From NCBI RefSeq assembly GCF_019192965.1, contig NZ_JAHTKU010000005.1:185054-249053 (forward strand): 64,000 nt of DNA. Reading direction: 5' to 3'. The stretch comes from Nocardioides daeguensis (GTDB taxonomy: Bacteria > Actinomycetota > Actinomycetes > Propionibacteriales > Nocardioidaceae). A model generated the notes under the pieces. It searched no databases, was not told where the DNA came from, and worked only from the letters and a program-made list of their open reading frames with translations. A program made the translations under genes and the position numbers. Shown here piece by piece: positions 24,133 to 31,809 of this stretch (within the stretch, counting starts at the first letter, position 1; each line of letters opens with the position of its first letter).

Positions 24133-27100
24133 CCCTCGCTCGCCCCGGGGGTCGCCCCGGGGATCGCCCGGGTCCGTTGCGGCCACCACAGCCGCCTGCC
24201 CAGCAACGTAGCCAGGGACGGCACGAGGAGCGAGCGCACGAGGAAGGTGTCGAGCAGCAGGCCCACCGCGATGGTGAACCCGACCTGCCCGATGGTCGTC
24301 ACGCGGCCCGCGAGCAGCGCCATCATCGACACCGCGAAGATCACCCCCGCCGAGGTGATCACGCCGCCGGTCGCGGCGGTGGCCCGGGCGATGCCGGCGG
24401 CCGAGCCGTCCGGCGCCTCCTCGTGCATCCGCTTGGTCAGCAGCAGGTTGTAGTCGGCGCCGACCGCGACGAGCACGACGAACGCGACCGCCGCGACGGT
24501 CCAGTCGAGCTGGATGCCCAGTCCGTACTGCCACACGAGCACGGCCAGTCCGATCGCGGCGACGTACGACAGCACCACCGTCGCCATCAGCGCCAAGGCC
24601 GCGACCAGGCTGCGCAGCAGCAGGAGCAGGACCAGGAACACCGCCACCAGCGCCAGCCCGGCGATCACCTCGAGGTCGGACATCGAGTACCGCCGCAGGT
24701 CCGCGTTGGTGCTGGCCATGCCGGTCGTGACGACCTCCGCGTCGTCGAGGCGGGTCCCGTTGAGCGAGGTCTCCACGGTGGCGCGGATGTCCTCGACCCG
24801 CGCGGAGGCCTCGGGGCCGAACGCGTCGGTCGAGCCGAGGACCGCGATCCGCGCGGTCCGGCCGTCCTTCGACAGGTACAGCCGCATGGCGCCGGCGAAG
24901 TCCTCGTCGCGCAGCGCCGTCGGCGGCAGGTAGAAGCCGCCGCTGACCGGATCGTCGGCAGCCGTCCGGGTCTCCCGGAGGTGACGTGCCGCCGCCTCGA
25001 GACCGTCCTCGAGCTCCGGCAGCGAGGCCGCGACCTGCCGGGTGCCGCCGTGCAGGCGGTCCGCGCCGGCGGCGAGCTCGTCGGCACCGGCCGACAGGTC
25101 ACCGAGCCGGTCGGCGAACACCCGCTGGCCGTCGGCGAGCTGCCGGCTGCCGTCACGCGCCTGGGCGAGCCCCGCCCGCAGCTGCTGGAGGCCGGTCTGC
25201 AGGTCGCCGCTGCCGCTCGCCAGCGCGCGCGCGCCCTTCGCGGCCTGCCGCAGGCCGGGCAGCAGCTGGTCACGCTCGGCCTCCCAGATCTTCTTCAGCC
25301 CGGTCCGGGCCTGCCGGCAGGCCGGGTCGAGCCCGCAGGTCAGGCTCTTGGTGGCGAGCGCGTCATGCACCAGCGCCAGCCCGTCGACCGCGACCTGGAC
25401 CTGGTCAGCGGCCGTGTCCAGCCCGTCGGCGAGTCCGCTCGCGCCGCTGCGCAGGTCGCCCGTGCCGGCGATCGCGGCGTCGGCGCCGTCGAGCAACGCG
25501 GTCATGCCCGAGGTCAGCCGGCCCGTGGACGCGGCGATCCGGTCCGCGCCGGCCACCGCCTTGCCGGCACCGTCGGCGAGCTGGTCCGCACCGGCGTCGA
25601 GCTGCCCGGCGCCGTCCGCCAGCTGCTCGGCGCCGCTGGCGCCCTCGGCGACCTCGCCCTGCGCCTTGCCGAGCTCGTCGCCGACGACACCGGACTGGTA
25701 GGCGAGCGACGCCTCCGTGATGGGTACGCCGAGCGGGCGGGTCACGCTGCGCACCAGCGCGACGCCGTCGTGCTGGGCGACGGCGGCCGCGGCCCGCTCG
25801 AGGACCGCGAGGTCCTTGCTGGTCCGCAGGTCGTGGTCGGCCCGCACCAGGACGTAGTCGGGGAGCACCTCGTTGACCGGGAAGTGCCGCCCGAGCAGGG
25901 CATAGCCCCGGTTGCTCTCCGCGTCGTCGGGGAGCGGGTCGCGCACGTCGTACGACAGGTCGGTGAGGGGGAAGACCGCGGCCAGCAGGGCCAGGGGGAC
26001 GAGCGAGGCGGTGAACATCCGCGCCGGGTGCGCCGCCACGACGCCGGCGACCCGCTCCCACACGCCGGAGGCCTTCGACTCCCGCGGCTCCGCCCAGCCG
26101 CGACGGCCGGCGAGGGCGAGCAGCGCGGGCGTCAGGGTGAGGCTGACGAGCAGGTTGACGGCGATGCTGACCGCGACCGCCGGGCCGGTGGTGTTGAAGA
26201 AGCCGAGGTCGGCCAGCGCCATCGCGAGGGTGGCGAGGACGACGGTGACGGCCGAGCCGGCGATGACCGAGCCGACCCGGGTCGCGGCGACCGCGGCCGC
26301 CCGCGACGGCTCCACGCCGAGACGCCGCTGCTCGTGGTAGCGCGCGACGAGGAAGACGGCGTAGTCGGTGCCGGCTCCGAGCACGATCGCGGTGAGGAAG
26401 GAGCCGCTGAAGGTCGAGACCGCGAAGAGGTCCTGCAGCCCGCACCACGCCACCACCGCCCGGCCGAGCCCGAGGCCGAGCCCCACGACGGCGAGGATCA
26501 GCACGGGGATCGCGAACGAGCGGTAGATCAGGAACAGGATCAGCGCGATCAACCCGATGGTGACCACGGTGATCCGTACGACGCTGTGCTCGGTCTCGGT
26601 CGCGAGGTCGACGACGGTGGCCGTCGGCCCGGTGACCTCGACGCTCAGCCCGTCCGGGGCGTTCGTCCGCGCGATGTCCCGCACGGCGGCGACCTGGCGC
26701 AGCGACGCCGGCGCACCGGTCGCTCCGGTGATGCCGACGAGCAGGTAGCGCGCCTGCTTGTCCTCGCTGGTCAGCGCCTTGCGCAACGCGGGGTCGCGGA
26801 CGTCCTGCACGAAGGCGACGTCGTCCTTGTCCTCGCCGAGGCTGCTCACCAGCGACTCGGCGTACCTCCGGTCGGCCGGCGTCAGGCCGGAGGTCCGCTC
26901 CATCGCCACCACGATGAAGCTCTCCGCGTCGCCGTCGCTGAACTCCTGGTTCATCAGCTCGACCGCGCGCATCGAGGGCGCGTCCTTCGGCACCATCGGC
27001 GAGGAGTCGCGTCCGGCGATCTCCTCCAGCTGCGGCACCGCCACGTTCATCACGACCGTGATCGCCAGCCAGGCGAGCACCACCCACCCGGCCCGTCGTA

Positions 27101-27185
27101 CGGCGAAGCGCGCGTAGCCGGCCGCCTCGCTCGCCTCGCCCGCCTGGTCCGCCTGGTCCGCCTTGTCCCCATGCGTCGTACCCAC
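24129..27185 (-). CDS. MMPL family RND transporter
   Basis: 1018 residues with twelve predicted transmembrane segments in two MMPL halves (about 180-370 and 790-990), each preceded by a large extracellular loop. The family motif is seen in VLGAGTDYAVFLVARYHEQR and VLVAVGADYNLLLTKRMHEE, whose Asp-Tyr pairs carry proton relay residues. The second loop (about 480-700) has heptad-like AEQLADGAGQLDAGADQLAD repeats, a coiled-coil stretch seen in YhgE/MmpL-like exporters. Members move lipids or hydrophobic compounds across the membrane. GTG 27185 lies 6 bases after TAGCGT, predicting a leaderless mRNA. The linked TetR suggests induction by a substrate. Confidence 0.92.
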   Translation of the reverse strand: MGTTHGDKADQADQAGEASEAAGYARFAVRRAGWVVLAWLAITVVMNVAVPQLEEIAGRDSSPMVPKDAPSMRAVELMNQEFSDGDAESFIVVAMERTSGLTPADRRYAESLVSSLGEDKDDVAFVQDVRDPALRKALTSEDKQARYLLVGITGATGAPASLRQVAAVRDIARTNAPDGLSVEVTGPTATVVDLATETEHSVVRITVVTIGLIALILFLIYRSFAIPVLILAVVGLGLGLGRAVVAWCGLQDLFAVSTFSGSFLTAIVLGAGTDYAVFLVARYHEQRRLGVEPSRAAAVAATRVGSVIAGSAVTVVLATLAMALADLGFFNTTGPAVAVSIAVNLLVSLTLTPALLALAGRRGWAEPRESKASGVWERVAGVVAAHPARMFTASLVPLALLAAVFPLTDLSYDVRDPLPDDAESNRGYALLGRHFPVNEVLPDYVLVRADHDLRTSKDLAVLERAAAAVAQHDGVALVRSVTRPLGVPITEASLAYQSGVVGDELGKAQGEVAEGASGAEQLADGAGQLDAGADQLADGAGKAVAGADRIAASTGRLTSGMTALLDGADAAIAGTGDLRSGASGLADGLDTAADQVQVAVDGLALVHDALATKSLTCGLDPACRQARTGLKKIWEAERDQLLPGLRQAAKGARALASGSGDLQTGLQQLRAGLAQARDGSRQLADGQRVFADRLGDLSAGADELAAGADRLHGGTRQVAASLPELEDGLEAAARHLRETRTAADDPVSGGFYLPPTALRDEDFAGAMRLYLSKDGRTARIAVLGSTDAFGPEASARVEDIRATVETSLNGTRLDDAEVVTTGMASTNADLRRYSMSDLEVIAGLALVAVFLVLLLLLRSLVAALALMATVVLSYVAAIGLAVLVWQYGLGIQLDWTVAAVAFVVLVAVGADYNLLLTKRMHEEAPDGSAAGIARATAATGGVITSAGVIFAVSMMALLAGRVTTIGQVGFTIAVGLLLDTFLVRSLLVPSLATLLGRRLWWPQRTRAIPGATPGASEG

Positions 27186-27191
27186 GCAGCG

Positions 27192-27228
27192 ACGCTAGAA
27201 CCCGTTCCTTGCCACTGGCAAGGAACGG
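27192..27228 (-). promoter_or_regulatory. 27-bp perfect palindrome and -10 element before the MmpL-TetR operon
   Basis: Bases 27202-27214 (CCGTTCCTTGCCA) and 27216-27228 are exact complements around a single central base. On the minus strand TTGCCA inside the palindrome is a possible -35, and TAGCGT (27192-27197) an 18-bp-spaced -10. The GTG start follows 6 bases later. A repressor bound here would block polymerase directly. The TetR encoded as second gene is the natural candidate. Confidence 0.8.
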
Positions 27229-27237
27229 TGGCGAGGG

Positions 27238-28443
27238 TCACTCCGCGAGCTGGAGGAGCCCCGCCATCAGCTGCTGGACGTCGGCCGGCCGCGAGGTGTC
27301 CAGGCCGGTGAGCGCCTGGACCCGCCGGAGCCGGTTGTCGACGGTGTTGGGGTGCACACCCAGCCGCCGGGCGGTGCGCCGCCGGTTGAGCTCGTCGTCG
27401 AGCACGAAGTGCCGCAGCGTCCGCAGCACCTCGGGGTGCCCGCGCAGCGGCTCGAGCCGCTCGACCAGCCGCGCGGTCGCCGCGCTCGGCCGGCTCAGCT
27501 GGTAGCGCAGCAGCACGTCGTCGAGCGTCACCACGCCCTCGCTCCGCCCGCCCCGCCGCGCGATCTCGAGCACTTCGCGGGTCAGTCCGACCGCCGTCGC
27601 GACGCCGTCGGGAGCAGCCGCCTCGGCGGCCGCCAGCACGGGCGCGCCGGCCGCCCGGGCCAGGTCGCCGACCAGTGTCTCCGCGGCGGTCCCTCCCCCG
27701 CCGGCCCGGGCGGGCAGCAGCACCACCCCGCCCGCCGCCGAGAGCGACGCGAGGGCGTACGGCGCGGTCAGGTCGAGCTGGTGGCGGAACCGGCGCAGCT
27801 TGCGTCGCGCCGCGACCGCCGGGTCGACGCGGGGCGCCGCCTCGTCCGCGTGGGGGCCGATGGCCAACGCCAGGACCAGGTACGACGCCGGCAGCTCCAG
27901 CCCCGCCCGGGCCGCGACGCCCGCCGCGTCCCCGCCCTCCAACAGCGCGTCCAGCAGCGCCTTGCGGGCGTCGTGCGACTCGCGCAGCGACTCCTGGCTG
28001 GCCGCGAGGTACCCGGTCGCGGCGACCGACATCACCCGGGCCAGGAACGCCAGCAGCAGCCGCTGGATCCGCACCAGGTCCGCGGCGTCGTCGGGCGCCG
28101 CGCCGTCGGTCAGCCGGTCCATCACCAGCGAGACGCCGAAGTGGTAGGTGGCGAGCAGGTCGCTGAGCGCGATCCCCTCCTCCGCCCGCCGCCCGGCCGC
28201 CTCCCCGAGCACCTGCAGCTCCGGGTCCGCGGGCATCTCGCCGGTGCGGAGCACCTCGGCGAACAGCCGCACGGCCACCTCGACCACGCCGGCGAACTCG
28301 TCGACGAGCTGCTCGCGCGGCAGCCCGCCGTACGCCGGCACCAGCTCGCCCACCGACGCGACGACAGCGGCGACCAGCTCGGGGCGGCGCCGGGCCAGCT
28401 CCTCGTGGAGCACGGCGCCCTGCAGGCGGATCGGGTCGGACAC
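27238..28443 (-). CDS. PucR/CdaR family transcriptional regulator
   Basis: A 401-residue regulator. The N-terminal half (about 1-160) is the helical RsbRD-N/GGDEF-like sensory part often found before the PucR C-terminus (ISLSDLLATYHFGV-type segment: EEGIALSDLLATYHFGVSLV). The C-terminal 60 residues hold the PucR helix-turn-helix: LRHFVLDDELNRRRTARRLG and VHPNTVDNRLRRVQALTGLD. Such proteins control catabolic genes. The start is GTG 28443. It is divergent from the KstD-like flavoprotein with 128 bases between, so it may regulate that gene. The ligand is unknown. Confidence 0.85.
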   Translation of the reverse strand: MSDPIRLQGAVLHEELARRRPELVAAVVASVGELVPAYGGLPREQLVDEFAGVVEVAVRLFAEVLRTGEMPADPELQVLGEAAGRRAEEGIALSDLLATYHFGVSLVMDRLTDGAAPDDAADLVRIQRLLLAFLARVMSVAATGYLAASQESLRESHDARKALLDALLEGGDAAGVAARAGLELPASYLVLALAIGPHADEAAPRVDPAVAARRKLRRFRHQLDLTAPYALASLSAAGGVVLLPARAGGGGTAAETLVGDLARAAGAPVLAAAEAAAPDGVATAVGLTREVLEIARRGGRSEGVVTLDDVLLRYQLSRPSAATARLVERLEPLRGHPEVLRTLRHFVLDDELNRRRTARRLGVHPNTVDNRLRRVQALTGLDTSRPADVQQLMAGLLQLAE

Positions 28444-28571
28444 GCCTCTTGTGTGCCATCACAACGATCGGCCTGTCAACGTGGCGCGTTCACCCGGGCT
28501 CGGCGCGGCCGGACTGCCACCAGAATGGGACCTGGAACAGACCGTCCCTTCTCCGAGCAGCGAGGACCCCG

Positions 28572-30287
28572 ATGAGCCAGAGCGTCGACCCCACCTTCCA
28601 GCCCGACGCGATCGTGGTCGGCGCCGGCCTCGCCGGGCTGGTCGCGACCTACGAGGCCACGAAGGCGGGCAAGAAGGTGCTCGTGCTCGACCAGGAGAAC
28701 CGCGCCAACCTCGGCGGCCAGGCGTTCTGGTCGCTCGGCGGGCTGTTCTTCGTCGACTCCCCCGAGCAGCGCCGGATGGGGATCAAGGACTCGCCCGAGC
28801 TGGCCTGGCAGGACTGGCAGGGCTCGGCAGGCTTCGACCGGCTCGGCGAGGACCCCGACGACGCCGGCCCCGACCGCGGCGAGGACCACTGGGGCAGCCG
28901 CTGGGCGCGGGCGTACGTCGACTTCGCGGCGGGCGAGAAGCGCGACTACCTGCGCGGGCTGGGACTGAAGTCGCTCACCTTCGTCGGCTGGGCCGAGCGG
29001 GGCGACGGCTCGGCCAGCGGGCACGGCAACTCGGTGCCGCGCTTCCACCTCACCTGGGGCACCGGGCCCGAGGTGGTCCGGGTCTTCCGCGAGCCGGTCG
29101 AGGCCGCGGAGGCCGCCGGGCTGGTGCGCTTCGCGTTCCGGCACCAGGTCGACGACCTCCTCGTCGAGGACGGGGCCTGCGTCGGCGTCACCGGCTCGGT
29201 CCTCGCCCCGTGCGACCTGCCGCGCGGCGAGAAGTCGTCGCGCGAGGCCGTCTCGTCGTTCTCCTTCCGGGCACCGGCGGTGATCGTGACCTCCGGCGGC
29301 ATCGGCCACAACTTCGAGCTGATGCGGGCCAACTGGCCCACCGACCGGGTCGGTCCCGCACCGGAGCACATGATCGCCGGCGTACCCGCCCACGTCGACG
29401 GCAGGATGCTCGCGATCACCGAGGCCGCCGGCGCCCGCCTGGTCAACAAGGACCGGATGTGGGCCTACGTCGAGGGCATCCACAACTGGGACCCGGTCTG
29501 GCCCGACCACGCCATCCGGATCCTCCCGGGGCCCTCGTCGATGTGGTTCGACGCCGACGGCCAGCGGCTCCGCGGGATGTCGGGTGTCCCCGGCGCCGAC
29601 TCGATCGGCTCCATGAAGCAGGTCCTGGCCACCGGCGCCGACTACTCGTGGTTCGTGCTCACCCAGTCGATCATCGAGAAGGAGTTCGCGCTGTCCGGCT
29701 CCGAGCAGAACCCCGACTGGACCGAGAAGGACGTCAGGATGATGCTCAAGGAGCGCCTCGGCAAGGGCGCGACCAGCCCGGTCGAGGCGTTCAAGGAGCA
29801 CGGCGAGGACTTCGTCGTCGCCACCTCGCTCGAGGAGCTGGTCGCCGGGATGAACCAGATCGCCCGCGGCGGGCGGGTCCTCGACGCCGCCGTACTGCGC
29901 AAGCAGATCGAGGACCGCGACCGGCAGATCGACAACGCGTTCTGCAAGGACGCCCAGGTGATGGCGATCCACAACGGCCGCAAGGACCGCACCGGCAAGA
30001 TCATGCGCGTCGCCAGGCCGCACAAGATCCTCGACCCGGCGCACGGCCCGCTCATCGCCGTCCGCCTCAACATCTTGTCCCGCAAGACCCTCGGCGGCAT
30101 CGAGACCAACCTCGAGAGCCAGGCGGTCCGCCCCGACGGCAGCGTCTTCCCTGGCCTGTACGCCGCCGGCGAGGTCGCCGGGTTCGGCGGCGGTGGCGTG
30201 CACGGCTACAACGCGCTCGAGGGCACCTTCCTCGGCGGCTGCATCTTCTCCGGCCGGGCCGCGGGGCGGGCCGTCGCTCGGGGCTGA
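28572..30287 (+). CDS. FAD-binding dehydrogenase, 3-ketosteroid dehydrogenase/fumarate reductase-like
   Basis: A 571-residue flavoprotein. The N-terminal dinucleotide site is AIVVGAGLAGLVATYEATKA followed by VLVLDQE; the FAD-contacting C-terminus is GLYAAGEVAGFGGGGVHGYN and ALEGTFLGGCIFSGR. The family is the FAD_binding_2 group, which covers ketosteroid 1-dehydrogenases and fumarate reductases; the exact match is to the uncharacterised FAD-binding dehydrogenases of about 550-570 residues. CGAGGA precedes ATG 28572 by 5 bases. The gene stands alone between a PucR regulator and a terminator hairpin. A steroid substrate is possible given the KstR2/FadD3 region 12 kb away, but unproven. Confidence 0.8.
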   Translation: MSQSVDPTFQPDAIVVGAGLAGLVATYEATKAGKKVLVLDQENRANLGGQAFWSLGGLFFVDSPEQRRMGIKDSPELAWQDWQGSAGFDRLGEDPDDAGPDRGEDHWGSRWARAYVDFAAGEKRDYLRGLGLKSLTFVGWAERGDGSASGHGNSVPRFHLTWGTGPEVVRVFREPVEAAEAAGLVRFAFRHQVDDLLVEDGACVGVTGSVLAPCDLPRGEKSSREAVSSFSFRAPAVIVTSGGIGHNFELMRANWPTDRVGPAPEHMIAGVPAHVDGRMLAITEAAGARLVNKDRMWAYVEGIHNWDPVWPDHAIRILPGPSSMWFDADGQRLRGMSGVPGADSIGSMKQVLATGADYSWFVLTQSIIEKEFALSGSEQNPDWTEKDVRMMLKERLGKGATSPVEAFKEHGEDFVVATSLEELVAGMNQIARGGRVLDAAVLRKQIEDRDRQIDNAFCKDAQVMAIHNGRKDRTGKIMRVARPHKILDPAHGPLIAVRLNILSRKTLGGIETNLESQAVRPDGSVFPGLYAAGEVAGFGGGGVHGYNALEGTFLGGCIFSGRAAGRAVARG

Positions 30288-30293
30288 TGTCTC

Positions 30294-30358
30294 ACCGCAC
30301 CCCATGCGGATTGGTCGCGATCACGGCGAATCGACGACCAGATCGCATGGGGTGCGGT
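30294..30358. terminator. Long hairpin between convergent genes, probable two-way terminator
   Basis: The arms at 30294-30317 (starting ACCGCACCCCATGCG) and 30335-30358 are complementary with a few mismatches in the inner part, around a 17-base loop. It lies between the flavoprotein stop and the alcohol dehydrogenase stop, whose last codon overlaps the right arm. There is no T-run, as is usual in Actinobacteria. Confidence 0.75.
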
Positions 30359-31506
30359 CAACGGGACGGGTCGACCAGGATCTTCGCGTGCCGCTCGGGG
30401 TCGCCGAGGTCCTCGAAGGCACCCGCCACCCCGTCGAGGCCGACGGTGCCGGTGATGAGCGGACGGACGTCGACCTTGCCGGAGGCGATCCACTGCAGGG
30501 TCTGGTGGAACTCGCTGGGGTCGTAGGCGAAGGCGAAGCGGAGGTCGATCTCCTTGTTGATCGCCATCGACGGGCGGAAGGTGTCCTGCCCCATGCACAC
30601 GCCGACCACGACCACCCGCGAGAGCAGCGGGGCGTTCGCCACGACGTGCTCGATCATGCCGGGGACGCCGACGCACTCGAAGACGACCGGGCCGCGCGGG
30701 GTGGCGCCGGCCTTCTCGGCCGCGCGCATGACGTGCGCCCACGGCAGGAGCGGGACCGCACGCAGCTTGTCCATGGCGTCGATGCCGAGGTCGGCGAGCG
30801 CGATCGCCTCGGTGAGGTAGCGCTTCGACTCGGCGAACGAGGCCCACGGCGACTCCTCGGCCGGGTTCACCACGACGTCGGCGCCCATCCTCTCGGCGAG
30901 GGCGCGGCGGCCGGCGGAGAAGTCGCTGGCGATGACGTGGCGCACGCCTGTGGCCTTGAGCATCGCGATCACCGCCAGGCCGATCGGGCCGCAGCCAATG
31001 ACGACGGCGGTGTCCTTCGCGCCCACCTCGCCCCGGCGTACGGCGTGCAGCGCGACCGCCATCGGCTCGGTGAGCGCCGCAGCGTCGGCGTCGAGCTCGT
31101 CGGGCACCCGCATGGTCATCGACGGCACCGCGAGCACCTGCTCGGCGTACCCGCCCGAGGCCAGGGGACTCAGGCCCGTGAGGTGCGTGGAGCCGCCCGC
31201 GCGCAGGACCGGCAGGGCCACGACGCGGGTGCCGACCGGGAACTGCTTGCGGGTCCGGGGGCCGTAGCCGGCGACGGTGCCGACGAACTCGTGCCCCATC
31301 ACGACCCGGTCGGTCGAACGCATGAAGTGGTCGTAGCCGAGCTCGGCGACGTCGGCCGCGGTCTGGTCGCTGTGCAGGCGAGCGTGCAGGTCGGACCCGC
31401 AGATCCCGCACCGCTCGACGTCGAGGAGTACCTGCCCCTGCTCGGGCGTCAGGTCCGGCAGGTCCTCGACGGTCAGCTCGGACTCGTGGCAGACGACGGC
31501 GCGCAT
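30358..31506 (-). CDS. Zinc-dependent alcohol dehydrogenase family (MDR) protein without the structural zinc lobe
   Basis: A 382-residue medium-chain dehydrogenase. CGICGSDLH (Cys36) and MGHEFVGTV give catalytic zinc ligands; VIGCGPIGLAVIAMLKATGV is the NAD(P)-binding Rossmann motif and VFECVGVPGMIEHVV a later family segment. The four-Cys structural zinc loop expected about 35 residues after the GHE motif is missing: the stretch reads LPVLRAGGSTHLTGLSPLAS. The protein oxidises an alcohol or reduces an aldehyde/ketone; the substrate is unknown. ATG 31506 follows a region with a 14-bp palindrome that could be an operator. It converges on the KstD-like gene. Confidence 0.85.
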   Translation of the reverse strand: MRAVVCHESELTVEDLPDLTPEQGQVLLDVERCGICGSDLHARLHSDQTAADVAELGYDHFMRSTDRVVMGHEFVGTVAGYGPRTRKQFPVGTRVVALPVLRAGGSTHLTGLSPLASGGYAEQVLAVPSMTMRVPDELDADAAALTEPMAVALHAVRRGEVGAKDTAVVIGCGPIGLAVIAMLKATGVRHVIASDFSAGRRALAERMGADVVVNPAEESPWASFAESKRYLTEAIALADLGIDAMDKLRAVPLLPWAHVMRAAEKAGATPRGPVVFECVGVPGMIEHVVANAPLLSRVVVVGVCMGQDTFRPSMAINKEIDLRFAFAYDPSEFHQTLQWIASGKVDVRPLITGTVGLDGVAGAFEDLGDPERHAKILVDPSR

Positions 31507-31551
31507 GGGGTCATCATGCCGCCCGCCACGGAAGCTGGCGGGCGAGTGGTT

Positions 31552-31565
31552 GCTGACCGGTCAGC
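31552..31565. promoter_or_regulatory. 14-bp perfect palindrome upstream of the alcohol dehydrogenase
   Basis: GCTGACCGGTCAGC reads the same on both strands. It is 46 bases before the start codon of the alcohol dehydrogenase, where a repressor or activator would be expected. No regulator gene is adjacent, so the binding protein is unknown. Confidence 0.5.
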
Positions 31566-31680
31566 CCACGGACCGCCCCGGCAGCGCGTCGACCGGCCCC
31601 GAGCCGACGCGCACCGACCCGGCGGCGCTCGACGTACCCCCGAATTGGGTGACGTAACGCCAGCTGGGACGACGAAACTG

Positions 31681-31742
31681 GCGCCTGGACGAGGAAGTTT
31701 CCTCGTCCAGGCGCGAGTTTCACCGGCCGGCCGGTGAAACTC
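31681..31742. repeat. Two adjacent perfect palindromes
   Basis: Bases 31681-31696 and 31699-31714 (arm GCGCCTGGACGAGGAA) form a 16-bp inverted repeat with a 2-base centre. Directly after it, 31715-31742 is a 28-bp perfect palindrome with arm GAGTTTCACCGGCC. A related partial copy (GGGACGACGAAACTGG) lies just before, at about 31666-31681. Both lie downstream of the PEP carboxykinase terminator and upstream of the alcohol dehydrogenase promoter. Confidence 0.8.
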
Positions 31743-31752
31743 ACCTCGGCCG

Positions 31753-31791
31753 AAAAACACAGCACCCCGGCTCCGGAGGAGCCGGGGTGCT
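31753..31791 (-). terminator. Rho-independent terminator of the PEP carboxykinase gene
   Basis: Read on the minus strand, arms 31779-31791 and 31761-31773 (13 bp, GC-rich, AGCACCCCGGCTC and complement) form a stem with a 5-base loop. It is followed after 3 bases by TTTTT (31753-31757 on the complement). It lies 19 bases after the pck stop codon. Confidence 0.9.
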
Positions 31792-31809
31792 GCGAACAGC
31801 CGATGAGGC

